Shown piece by piece: positions 56,118 to 63,948 of a stretch of 64,000 nt of DNA. The number at the start of each line of letters is the position of its first letter. Positions within the stretch are counted from its first letter, which is position 1. Origin of the DNA: Herbaspirillum sp. SJZ107 (GTDB lineage Bacteria > Pseudomonadota > Gammaproteobacteria > Burkholderiales > Burkholderiaceae_D); assembly GCF_006715485.1 (NCBI RefSeq), contig NZ_VFNH01000001.1, forward strand, positions 2,170,001-2,234,000. The letters are read 5' to 3'. The translations under genes were made by a program, and so were the position numbers. The notes beneath the pieces were generated by a model. It was given only the letters and a program-made list of their open reading frames with translations, was not told where the DNA came from and made no database searches.

Positions 56118-57167
56118 TTAGGCCGCGAGGGTCGCGTTATCGATCACGAAGCGGTACTTGACGTCGCCCTTGAGCATGCGCTCGTAGGCCTCGTTGATCT
56201 CGTCGGCACGGATCATTTCGATGTCGGCGACGATGTTGTGCTGGGCGCAGAAGTCCAGCATCTCCTGGGTCTCGGGGATACCGCCGATCATCGAGCCGGC
56301 GATCGCGCGGCGCTTGGTGATCAGGTTGAACACCTGCGGCGACGGGTGCGGCGTGGCCGGGGCGCCGACCAGCACCATGGTGCCGTCGCGCTTGAGCAGG
56401 TTCAAGAACGCGTCCAGGTCGTGCGGTGCCGCGACGGTGTTGATGATCAGGTCCAGGGTCTTGGTGCGGGCCGCCATCGCTGCCGGATCGCGCGACACCA
56501 CCACTTCGTGGGCGCCCAGCGCTTCGGCATCCTTGATCTTCGATTCCGAGGTGGTGAAGGCGACCACGTGGGCGCCCATCGCGCGCGCCAGCTTGATGCC
56601 CATGTGACCCAGGCCACCGATGCCGACCACGCCGACGGTCTTGCCCGGACCTGCGCCCCAGTGACGCAGCGGCGAGTAGGTGGTGATGCCGGCGCACAGC
56701 AGCGGCGCCACGGCAGCCAGCTGTTCTTCCGGATGGCTCACGCGCAGCACGAAGCGCTCGTGCACCACGATCTGCTCCGAGTAGCCGCCCAGCGTGTGGC
56801 CGGGGGCGTCCTGGGTCGGGCCATTGTAGGTGCCGACCATGCCGTCGCAGTAGTTTTCCAGGCCGTCTTCGCAATCCGCGCAGTGCTGGCAGCTGTCGAC
56901 CATGCAGCCGACGCCGACCAGGTCGCCGACCTTGACGCCGTGCACGTGGCCGCCGATGGCGGACACGCGGCCGACGATCTCGTGGCCAGGCACGCACGGG
57001 AACAGCGTACCGGCCCATTCGGCGCGCACGGTATGCAGGTCGGAGTGGCACACGCCGCAGAAGGCGACGTCGATCTGGACGTCGTGCGCACCGGGTGCGC
57101 GGCGAACGATGTCGAGGGATTCGAGCGGCTTGTCGGCGGCCAGCGCGCCATAGGCTTTCACAGTCAT
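56118..57167 (-). CDS. Zinc alcohol dehydrogenase, YahK/cinnamyl type
   Basis: 349 residues from the ATG at 57167 with AAAGGA six bases upstream. MDR zinc ADH: catalytic zinc site GVCHSDLH (Cys) and PGHEIVG (His), structural zinc CQHCADCEDGLENYC, and NADP-binding GIGGLGHMGIKLARAMG. SxKxxDAEALGA and DLIINTV are typical of YahK-like aldehyde reductases, which favour NADPH and reduce a broad range of aldehydes. It ends with its own terminator. Confidence 0.95.
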   Translation of the reverse strand: MTVKAYGALAADKPLESLDIVRRAPGAHDVQIDVAFCGVCHSDLHTVRAEWAGTLFPCVPGHEIVGRVSAIGGHVHGVKVGDLVGVGCMVDSCQHCADCEDGLENYCDGMVGTYNGPTQDAPGHTLGGYSEQIVVHERFVLRVSHPEEQLAAVAPLLCAGITTYSPLRHWGAGPGKTVGVVGIGGLGHMGIKLARAMGAHVVAFTTSESKIKDAEALGAHEVVVSRDPAAMAARTKTLDLIINTVAAPHDLDAFLNLLKRDGTMVLVGAPATPHPSPQVFNLITKRRAIAGSMIGGIPETQEMLDFCAQHNIVADIEMIRADEINEAYERMLKGDVKYRFVIDNATLAA

Positions 57168-57462
57168 GTTGTCCTTTGAAGATGTCATGTTGGTCGGCGG
57201 TCCATCCCCGACCCAGTGCGCATGATAATGGCAAATCATCACAAGCGGGCGCATGAATGCTGCATGACCTTATGATTGGCGCTCATGAATCGGGCGCAAG
57301 ATTGATGAACGTAAGTACGATAACCCGACAATGCCGCTGTCGCGCGCCGCCGATGCAGCCGGGCGCAGCCCTTCCGCGCCAGGCGCGCAAGCCTCATAAT
57401 GTCCTGTTGTCCGCGGCGCGCCAGCGCAGGACGTACCGATTTCCGAATCCAGGCTCGACGAG
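57168..57462. other. Intergenic region between divergent ADH and TRIC genes
   Basis: No gene is supported in these 295 bases. The middle (57225-57320) is lower in GC and carries several CATGA repeats, including two similar copies of GCGC-CATGAAT type, suited to promoters or a regulator site. No clear consensus pair was found. Confidence 0.4.
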
Positions 57463-58173
57463 ATGTTTCCCGCTGTTTCACTTGACGCTGTTTCACTTGA
57501 TGTAGGCACTGCGCTGCGGACCCTGGTCCTGACGCTCGACCTGCTCGGCACCTTCGTGTTCGCGCTCAGCGGCGCGGTGGCCGGCGTGCGCCGCCGCCTC
57601 GACCTGTTCGGCGTGCTGGTGCTCTCTTTCGTTGCCGCCAACTCGGGCGGCATCGTGCGCGACCTGCTGATCGGCGCCACGCCGCCGGCCGCGATCGGCG
57701 ACTGGCGCTACCTGGCGGCGTCGATCATGGCGGGCGTGCTGATCTTCTTCTGGCATCCGGGCCTGCGCCACCTGCGGAACACCGTGCTGGTGCTGGACGC
57801 GGCCGGACTGGGCTTGTTCTGCGTGGCCGGCGCCCAGAAGGCGCTGGTGTTCGGCGTACAGCCGTACATGGCGGCGCTGCTCGGCATGCTGACCGGGATC
57901 GGCGGCGGCATCGCGCGCGACGTGCTGCTGTCCGAGATCCCTGCCGTGATGCGCGCCGAGGTCTACGCGGTGGCGGCGCTGGCCGGCGCCACCGTGGTGG
58001 TCGCGGGCGATGCGCTGGGCTGGCACAGCGCCACCATGGCCTGTGCCGGAGCGGCGCTGTGCTTCGTGCTGCGCTTGGCGGCAATCCGCTACGACTGGCA
58101 TCTGCCGGTGGCGCGCAGCGGCGAGGCCGACGCCGCGGCGGCAGAAGCCGATCGCGGACGCGACGGGCGTTAG
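57463..58173 (+). CDS. TRIC-type (UPF0126) trimeric cation channel family protein
   Basis: 236 residues with about seven membrane segments arranged as two repeats: LDLLGTFVFALSGAVAG and GGIVRDLLIG in the first, DAAGLGLFCVAGAQKAL and GGGIARDVLLSEIP in the second. The paired GGG/GGIxRDxL motifs are the hallmark of the YadS/TRIC fold, whose bacterial members conduct potassium. Its stop overlaps the stop of the converging PEP-CTERM gene by four bases (58170-58173). The N-terminus carries a 15-base tandem duplication, so the start is somewhat uncertain. Confidence 0.9.
   Translation: MFPAVSLDAVSLDVGTALRTLVLTLDLLGTFVFALSGAVAGVRRRLDLFGVLVLSFVAANSGGIVRDLLIGATPPAAIGDWRYLAASIMAGVLIFFWHPGLRHLRNTVLVLDAAGLGLFCVAGAQKALVFGVQPYMAALLGMLTGIGGGIARDVLLSEIPAVMRAEVYAVAALAGATVVVAGDALGWHSATMACAGAALCFVLRLAAIRYDWHLPVARSGEADAAAAEADRGRDGR
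57471..57500. repeat. Perfect 15-base tandem duplication in the TRIC gene
   Basis: The unit cgctgtttcacttga occurs twice without a gap (57471-57485, 57486-57500), giving AVSLD-AVSLD near the protein start. In frame, so harmless; it lies before the first membrane segment. Confidence 0.9.
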
Positions 58174-58760
58174 GAAGGCCTGCGCGCGGTGACCCGGCGG
58201 CGGCTGGCGTAACCGAGCGCGCCAAGGCCGGCACCCAGCAGCAGCAGCGAGGCCGGCTCCGGCACCTCGCCCGGCTGGTCCGGCCCGCCTGCCGCTTCCA
58301 CGTTGAAGGTCAGGGTACCGGTGTTCCACTGGCCGTCCGGACCCGTCAGGTCGTCCACATCCTCGTAGAACTCCAGGCGCAGGATGCCGTCGGCGCCGAC
58401 ATTGAAAGCGATGCCGAGGTCGACGAGATCGTAGGCATCGGCATAGCTTGCTGTTCCCGGCACGTCGTTGCCGATGCCCGGGAAGAAGGTGAAACCGGTG
58501 CTCACGCTCGAGTCGGACACTGCCAGTCCGAGTTCCGACAGCCAGCTCGGTGCATAGGCGCTTAGGTTGACCGCGAAGGAAAAACCGGTGATGGCCGAAT
58601 TCGCGCCGACGTCGAAGGTCAGCACCGTATTCGCCGAATTGCCGAGCGGTGCATTGCTCTGGACGTTGGCGAGATTGACCACCAGCGGGGCGGCAAACAA
58701 GGATGAACAAGCGAAGACCGACAGGCTGACCAGCAGTTTACTGACAGACCTCAACAACAT
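58170..58760 (-). CDS. PEP-CTERM sorted exported protein
   Basis: 196 residues from the ATG at 58760 with GAGGAGG upstream. Signal peptide (KLLVSLSVFACSSLFA), a cohesin-like beta domain (NTVLTFDVGANSAITGFSFAVNL, LRLEFYEDVDDL), and the C-terminal sorting tag VPEPASLLLLGAGLGALGY plus ASRRR. PEP-CTERM proteins are cut by exosortase and displayed with exopolysaccharide; no exosortase gene is in the window. The cohesin-like domain hints at protein or glycan binding. Confidence 0.93.
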   Translation of the reverse strand: MLLRSVSKLLVSLSVFACSSLFAAPLVVNLANVQSNAPLGNSANTVLTFDVGANSAITGFSFAVNLSAYAPSWLSELGLAVSDSSVSTGFTFFPGIGNDVPGTASYADAYDLVDLGIAFNVGADGILRLEFYEDVDDLTGPDGQWNTGTLTFNVEAAGGPDQPGEVPEPASLLLLGAGLGALGYASRRRVTARRPS

Positions 58761-58928
58761 GGCAACCTCCTCGTAGTAAGAACTTACAAGGTAAGCAACA
58801 CTCGTGCCTAACAATTGTCGGATCGTATGTCCTTGATTCCAATGAGAATATTTTTTTCTTTAAAGTTCCCGCAAGGAACTATGTAAAATCCGGCGACAGC
58901 AGAGCCACCGGACCTCAGGCAGCCCGAG

Positions 58929-59642
58929 TCAAGCCTCGCGCGCCACGCTGTCGAGGTAGATCCCGGGATCGGCCGCCAATCCCTGCCGCACCCGCTGCGA
59001 TAGCTCGTCGATCAGCACCTCCTTCGCGCCGTCTTCCAGCGCCGCATACGCCTTGGCGACGACATCCGCCGGCGCCAGCTTGGGCAGGTCGATGCCGCGC
59101 GTGAGATCGGTATCGATGAAGCCGACATGCAGTCCCAGCACCTGGGTGCCCTGTCCCTGCAGCGCAATGCGCAGGCCGTTGGTCACGCTCCACGCGGCCG
59201 ATTTGGTGGCTGCATAAGCACCCAGGCCGGGCGTGCTGATCCAGCTCGCCACCGACAGCACGTTCAGAAACGCGCCGCCGCCGTTGCGTGCCAGGACCGG
59301 GGCAAAGGCCTGGCTGACGCGCAGCAGGCCGGACACATTGGTATCGAACATGGCACGCAGGGCGTCGATGCTGCCCGCGTCCAGCAGGCCGCCCATGGTG
59401 GCGATGCCGGCGTTGTTGACGACCACGGTGGCGTCGCCGCAGGCGGCAACCGCCGCGTCCACCTGGGCCGGGTCGTTGACGTCCAGCCGTACCGGTATCA
59501 CGCCCGGCAACGTGACGCTGGCCGGATCGCGTGCGCCGGCGTAGACCTTGCGGGCACCGGCGGCGAGTGCCTGGCGGGCGAATTCCAGGCCCAGGCCGCG
59601 GTTGGCGCCGGTGACGAGGACGGTGGCATTGTCGAGTTTCAT
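58929..59642 (-). CDS. Short-chain dehydrogenase under TetR control
   Basis: 237 residues from the ATG at 59642 (AGGAG eight bases upstream). Classical SDR: TGANRGLGLEFA, NNAGIATMGG, and the catalytic YAATK preceded by the Ser in LSVASWIS. Substrate unknown. The palindrome AATATGA-N6-TCATATT at 59664-59683 lies 21 bases before the start and matches the one ahead of the adjacent TetR gene, so the SDR is very likely its target. Confidence 0.9.
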   Translation of the reverse strand: MKLDNATVLVTGANRGLGLEFARQALAAGARKVYAGARDPASVTLPGVIPVRLDVNDPAQVDAAVAACGDATVVVNNAGIATMGGLLDAGSIDALRAMFDTNVSGLLRVSQAFAPVLARNGGGAFLNVLSVASWISTPGLGAYAATKSAAWSVTNGLRIALQGQGTQVLGLHVGFIDTDLTRGIDLPKLAPADVVAKAYAALEDGAKEVLIDELSQRVRQGLAADPGIYLDSVAREA

Positions 59643-59662
59643 GCTGGCTCTCCTGATGATCG

Positions 59663-59684
59663 AAATATGACGTGTGTCATATTT
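59663..59684. promoter_or_regulatory. TetR operator ahead of the SDR gene
   Basis: Nine-base arms AAATATGAC and GTCATATTT are perfect inverted copies around GTGT. The inner form AATATGA-N6-TCATATT is the same as at 60343-60362. It lies where the SDR promoter -10 should be. Confidence 0.82.
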
Positions 59685-59730
59685 GGTGACGAAAAAAGTG
59701 CCGCGGCTTGCGCCGGCGGCACCGGTGGAA

Positions 59731-60327
59731 TCAGCCCGCCGTGGCGGGACGGTCGTATTGGGCCAGCAGCGCATCCCTGCAACTGCGCAGCACGGCATTG
59801 CGTGGTTCGGCCTGCAGCACCCGGGCGATCTGGACGGCGCCGACCAGCGTGCTGGCGATCACCATGCCGGTGCCGGCGGCACTGCGTGGCGGCAGCGCCC
59901 GTTCCACCGCGCCGGCCAGGTGCAGTACCCGCCGTTCGGCCACCTGGCGCAGGGCCGGTTCGCCGCGCGCCAGGTCGGCGCCGAGCGCGGCCACCGGACA
60001 GCCCTGGTCGAGCGCCTCCACGTGCCGCTCCGACAGGTACTCTTCGACCAGGGCGCGCAGCGGACTGGCCCCCTCGGCGATACGGGCCTGGAGACGCTCG
60101 CGCATACGCGCCGCACTCTGTTCGCCGGCATGCTCGACGGCGGCAGCCAGCAAGTCGTCGCGCGATGCGAAGTGGGCATAGAAGCCGCCGTGGGTCAGCC
60201 CCGCTTCCTTCATCACGTTGGCAACGCCGAGGCCGGCGTAGCCGTCGCGGCAGATGGCGCGGGCGGCGGCGTCGAGAATGCGTTCGTGCGATTGTTCGCG
60301 GCGGGTCTGCTTGAGGTCCGTGGACAT
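59731..60327 (-). CDS. TetR-family repressor
   Basis: 198 residues from the ATG at 60327; a TTG 15 bases upstream is possible and neither has a strong ribosome site. Helix-turn-helix at about 15-60 (LDAAARAICRDGYAGLGVAN, EAGLTHGGFYAHF), the AcrR/NemR-like version with GFYxHF. A cysteine follows in LDQGCPVAALGADLA, the position used in NemR/YcdC-type sensors of electrophiles. It transcribes in the same direction as the SDR, 88 bases upstream of it, each with its own operator. Confidence 0.9.
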   Translation of the reverse strand: MSTDLKQTRREQSHERILDAAARAICRDGYAGLGVANVMKEAGLTHGGFYAHFASRDDLLAAAVEHAGEQSAARMRERLQARIAEGASPLRALVEEYLSERHVEALDQGCPVAALGADLARGEPALRQVAERRVLHLAGAVERALPPRSAAGTGMVIASTLVGAVQIARVLQAEPRNAVLRSCRDALLAQYDRPATAG

Positions 60328-60342
60328 GGCTGCGGCATTCAA

Positions 60343-60386
60343 AATATGATGAACCTCATATTATTGCCGTCATATTTGACTGTCAA
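60343..60386 (-). promoter_or_regulatory. TetR promoter with overlapping operator (autoregulation)
   Basis: Read leftward: TTGACA (60386-60381), 17 bases, TAATAT (60363-60358). The palindrome AATATGA-N6-TCATATT (60343-60362) covers the -10 and start. A further half-site TCATATT lies at 60370-60376 inside the spacer. A rightward promoter (TTGACT 60376, TACAAT 60397) overlaps and may serve the next gene, with a short 15-base spacer. Confidence 0.75.
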
Positions 60387-60430
60387 GCGTTTGCACTACA
60401 ATGGCCGTCCCTTACCGTATCCGAGAAGCC

Positions 60431-61141
60431 ATGAGCACGACCGACCTTCCTTTCCGCGCCACCACCGGCGAAGCATGTGCCTGGCTGACATTGCAGACCG
60501 GCACGCCGTGGACCCTGGCGCGCCTGCTCGAGCACGGCATGACGCCCTATGTCTGGCTGGACTATGACCCTGCGATGCCCGAGCTGTTCGGCGATGCCAA
60601 CGGCGGCTACGCAGCGCCGGTATTCTTCGAAGGCGACGTCGCGCGCCTGCTGGCCGGCAGCGAGGACGTGCTGATCACGATGACCAAGGATGCATACCGG
60701 ATTGCGGTGCACCTGCCGCCACCGGGCTTGCGCTATCCGCTCGAGGCGCTGCGTTTCCAGAAGAAGGACCTGGAAAAGCTGCCGGGCAAGCTGAAGCACG
60801 ATGCAGCGGCGGCGCAGAAGACGCCGGCCCCGGCGACCGAATCGCAGTTCGGCATCGGCAAGGCCGAGGTGCTGGAAGCCTTCGGCCGCATCGTGCGCAT
60901 GGACCTGGACAAGGCGCTCGACGAAGCCATCGGCATCTTCGGCGACGACGGCGCGCGGGTGAAGGCGAGCGCGCGCAAGTCCAAGCGCAACGCGGTCTGG
61001 AACCCGGTGACGCTGGCGCTGGGCCTGCACGACGTCTACCGCGCACCGCTGGGCGCCCTGAAGCGCGCCTTCAAGACGCACGGCTTCCTGCACGCCTGGG
61101 AAGGCGACTGGGAGCAGTCGCTGGCTCTACTCGGGAAGTGA
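60431..61141 (+). CDS. Protein of unknown function, 236 residues
   Basis: Start taken at the ATG 60431 because an earlier in-frame ATG (60401) overlaps the likely -10. No signal or membrane segment. N-terminal part (about 10-100) has TGEACAWLTLQTGTPWTLARL and YVWLDYDPAMPELFGDANGG; a linker rich in Lys and Ala (about 110-135) follows, and the C-terminus ends WNPVTLALGLHDVYRAPLGAL and GFLHAWEGDWEQSLALLG. The two-part layout looks like a short DNA-binding or phage-type regulatory protein, but nothing is recognised. Its 3' end overlaps the converging MBL gene by 15 bases. Confidence 0.65.
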   Translation: MSTTDLPFRATTGEACAWLTLQTGTPWTLARLLEHGMTPYVWLDYDPAMPELFGDANGGYAAPVFFEGDVARLLAGSEDVLITMTKDAYRIAVHLPPPGLRYPLEALRFQKKDLEKLPGKLKHDAAAAQKTPAPATESQFGIGKAEVLEAFGRIVRMDLDKALDEAIGIFGDDGARVKASARKSKRNAVWNPVTLALGLHDVYRAPLGALKRAFKTHGFLHAWEGDWEQSLALLGK

Positions 61142-62500
61142 ACGCGCCAGCAGGCGCCGCAGCTGGGCCGCCTGGTAGGCGCCGAAGGTGTCGCTGAACA
61201 GGCAGCGGATCAGCGGGTCGTCGACCACGTCGGCGTCTTCGAGGTCGCGCTCGGTGGCGGCGTCGAACACCGTGTCGTTGATGCGCAGGTACATCGTGGT
61301 CAGCGACTCGCCCTCTTCCAGCGCGCCGTACAGCTTGGTGGCGGGGATTTCGGTGGTCCAGCCGAGCGGCGCATCGCTGTCGTCGAGCCGCGCCGGGCCG
61401 CCGGGTTCGAGGCGGTAGCGGAAGTGGGTCGCCTGCCCCGCGTGGTCGAGCAGCGACAGGCGCCAGATGCGCGGCTGGTCGAAGTAGTCCGAGGCGGCGT
61501 CGATCTCGCCGTATTTTGCCGGCAGCGTGGTGCGGCAGTACTCCAGCACGCGCGCAAACTGGTCGGGCGCCAGCGGCGCGAAGTGGCGCGCGATGTCCGC
61601 GGTCGGCGGCGGCGCGGCGTTGCCTTCGTAGACGTAATCGACGTCCTGCGGGCCGATCGGGATCACCCAGTCCAGGGGCGGCGCCGGCCGCAGCGTGCCG
61701 GCGTCCAGCTGCACCGAGCGCGAGGGATCGAGCCGCACCACCTGCGCCGCCGGCAGCGCCGCGCCGACCTCGCGCGCGAACTGCGCATAGGTGATCGGGA
61801 AGAAGGCGCGGTTGTACCAGGACCACGGCTCCTGCAGGAACTGGCAGGAACTCGGCACCACGTAGCGCGGCGCCAGCGCCTGCAGCTGCGGGATCCATTC
61901 TTCCGGCAGCGTCGGCGGCGCCGGGGTCGAGCGCGACGGCGCCAGTACCTCGATCTCGCGCATGGTCTGGAACGGCCACAGCACCATGTCCCACGGCCCT
62001 TCCTGCACCAGCTGGGCAAGGGTGCCGTCGTCGATCCAGGAATCGACCACGTTCAGCACGTTCAACCCGGCCGCCTTCACCTGGAACATCGAATCGACGT
62101 CGGCATCCATCGCTTCGCGCGGGATTACCTGGAACGGGCCGACCGTCACCGGCACGTCCAGCCGCAACGGGTGCACCTGCGTGAAGCCCAGCTGGCGCAC
62201 CATGTCGAACAGTTCGTCGAAGATGCAGTAGATATGGATCGGCGTGGCGCGGTCCAGCAGGTCGAGGCTCTCGAGCGAGCAGTGGTCGTCGTGGAAGTGC
62301 GAGATGAACACCGCGTCGAAGCGCTGCCGGCGGATCGCCTCGTGGTCGAAACGCAGGTCCGGAAAGGCGTGGCAGTTGCGGCTGAACGGATTCTCGAAGA
62401 TGGTGTCGAAGGCGATGCGCGTGCCTTCGCAGGCCATCACGTAGCCCGCGTGGAGGATTCTCGAAATCGTGATGGTATTGCCGGGTGCTGCCTGGTGCAT
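61127..62500 (-). CDS. MBL-fold metallo-hydrolase, UlaG-like
   Basis: 457 residues, GAGG ribosome site before the ATG at 62500. The zinc motif HxHxDH is at H68-x-H70-x-D72-H73 (SHFHDDH). The first half is a metallo-beta-lactamase fold; the second half (about 290-457) is an added domain with alternating charged and aromatic residues and no recognised family. No signal peptide, so it acts in the cytoplasm. UlaG-like relatives cleave sugar lactones or phosphoesters; the substrate here is unknown. Confidence 0.85.
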   Translation of the reverse strand: MHQAAPGNTITISRILHAGYVMACEGTRIAFDTIFENPFSRNCHAFPDLRFDHEAIRRQRFDAVFISHFHDDHCSLESLDLLDRATPIHIYCIFDELFDMVRQLGFTQVHPLRLDVPVTVGPFQVIPREAMDADVDSMFQVKAAGLNVLNVVDSWIDDGTLAQLVQEGPWDMVLWPFQTMREIEVLAPSRSTPAPPTLPEEWIPQLQALAPRYVVPSSCQFLQEPWSWYNRAFFPITYAQFAREVGAALPAAQVVRLDPSRSVQLDAGTLRPAPPLDWVIPIGPQDVDYVYEGNAAPPPTADIARHFAPLAPDQFARVLEYCRTTLPAKYGEIDAASDYFDQPRIWRLSLLDHAGQATHFRYRLEPGGPARLDDSDAPLGWTTEIPATKLYGALEEGESLTTMYLRINDTVFDAATERDLEDADVVDDPLIRCLFSDTFGAYQAAQLRRLLARSLPE

Positions 62501-62550
62501 GGTCGCCTCGCTGCTGGAGGCGGCATTTTACAAGCTTGGCGGCGGCGCCA

Positions 62551-63849
62551 TCAAACCGTGAACGGCTTGCCGTTCACGACCACGTTCTCCAGGCGCAACC
62601 CGGCGGCGCCGCTGACCTCGAAGCCCGTGCTGGCCAGCCGCAGGTCGATGTCCTTCAGCAGGACGGCGCCGATCTCGGTCTGGCCCGGATTCGGCTTGAT
62701 CGTGCCCAGCGTGCCGAAGCGGCCCTTGATGTTTTCCAGGCTGATGTTGCGCACGGTGGAGCGCGGCGGCGGCGCCCCCTTCAGGTCCACGTACTGGGTC
62801 CAGGGCTGCATGCTGATCACGGCGCCGCCCGCCGAATCCAGGGTCAGGTTGCGCAGGTGGATGTCTTCGTATTGCTGCGGGGTGTCCGGACGCAGCTTGA
62901 GCACGGCGATGTTGCCGACGCCGGTCGCCGTGCAGTTTTCGACCACGACGTCGCGCACCACGGTGGCCTCGCTTCCCAGCGTCATGACCGAATGGCCGCG
63001 CCGGAACACGCAGTTGCGCACGCGGATGCGTTCGACCGGCGGGCTGTCCCGGTCTTCCAGCGCGTGCGGGCCCTTCGAGCCCTTGGCGGCGATGCAATCG
63101 TCGGTGACCGAGAAATGGCAGCCCTCGATGGTCACGTCGCGGCAACTGTCGAGGTCGATGCCGTCGGTGCTGGGCGCCTGCTTGTAGTCGTCCGGCACCT
63201 GGAAGCGCGCATTGCGCACCACCACGTCCCGGCAGTCGTACAGGTGCAGGTTCCAGAACTGCGAATCCTTGAACGTGACGCCTTCGATGGTGACGCCGCG
63301 CGAGCGCTCGATCAGGGCCAGGCGGGCGCGCGGCACGCCCAGGTTGGGGAAGTTGCGCTTGTCCGGCGCGGCGTTGCGCAGCTTCCAGAACAGGTCCCAG
63401 ACCGGACGCCCGGCGCCGTCCAGCGTGCCTTCGCCGCTGATCTTCAAGCCATCGCAGCCGCTGGCGTTGATCAGGGCCGGATTGAAACGGTCTTCGAAGT
63501 GGCCTTCGATGCGCGTGCGCCGCACCGGAAAATGCTTCATGTCGGTCGAACACTTCAGCACCGCACCCTGGTCGAGGTGCAGGTGCACCTGCGGCTTCAG
63601 GAACAGCGCGCCGCTGACGAAGACCCCGCGCGGCACCACCACCGTGCCGCCGCCCTGCCCGGCCAGGTGGTCGATCGCGGCCTGGATCGCGCGGGTGTTG
63701 ACCGTCGCGTCGTCGGTGGCGTCGTCGTCGATGGCGCCGAACTCGGTGATCGAGCGTTGCTGGGGCGCCGGCGTGGCCGCGTGGAGCGCCGTGGGCCAGA
63801 GCGGCGAAGCGAGCAGGGTCAGGGCGAGGCGGCGGCGTGTCGGGTCCAA
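62551..63849 (-). CDS. Glycoside hydrolase family 28 (polygalacturonase-like), exported
   Basis: 432 residues, Tat-style or Sec signal (RRRLALTLLASPLWPTALHA). Right-handed beta-helix with GH28 sites: STDGIDLDSC (D229, in place of NTD), TDDCIAAKG (D250, D251), and RGHSVMTLGSE (H286, in place of GHG). The three catalytic aspartates and the histidine are kept; the small changes suggest a non-pectin or exo-acting member such as a rhamnogalacturonase or xylogalacturonase. Enzymes of this kind degrade plant cell-wall uronans. Confidence 0.88.
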   Translation of the reverse strand: MDPTRRRLALTLLASPLWPTALHAATPAPQQRSITEFGAIDDDATDDATVNTRAIQAAIDHLAGQGGGTVVVPRGVFVSGALFLKPQVHLHLDQGAVLKCSTDMKHFPVRRTRIEGHFEDRFNPALINASGCDGLKISGEGTLDGAGRPVWDLFWKLRNAAPDKRNFPNLGVPRARLALIERSRGVTIEGVTFKDSQFWNLHLYDCRDVVVRNARFQVPDDYKQAPSTDGIDLDSCRDVTIEGCHFSVTDDCIAAKGSKGPHALEDRDSPPVERIRVRNCVFRRGHSVMTLGSEATVVRDVVVENCTATGVGNIAVLKLRPDTPQQYEDIHLRNLTLDSAGGAVISMQPWTQYVDLKGAPPPRSTVRNISLENIKGRFGTLGTIKPNPGQTEIGAVLLKDIDLRLASTGFEVSGAAGLRLENVVVNGKPFTV

Positions 63850-63948
63850 GCGGGTCTCCGGTAGGCTGTTCTGTTTGCGGCCATCATACCCGGCAGCGGG
63901 GCGGGTGCTGCGATCAACTTGCTGCGCGAATTGGCGCGCCCTGCTGCG

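Noticed and set aside
57225..57320. CRISPR-like or repeat array from CATGA repeats
   Set aside because: Copies are short, irregular and not separated by constant spacers.
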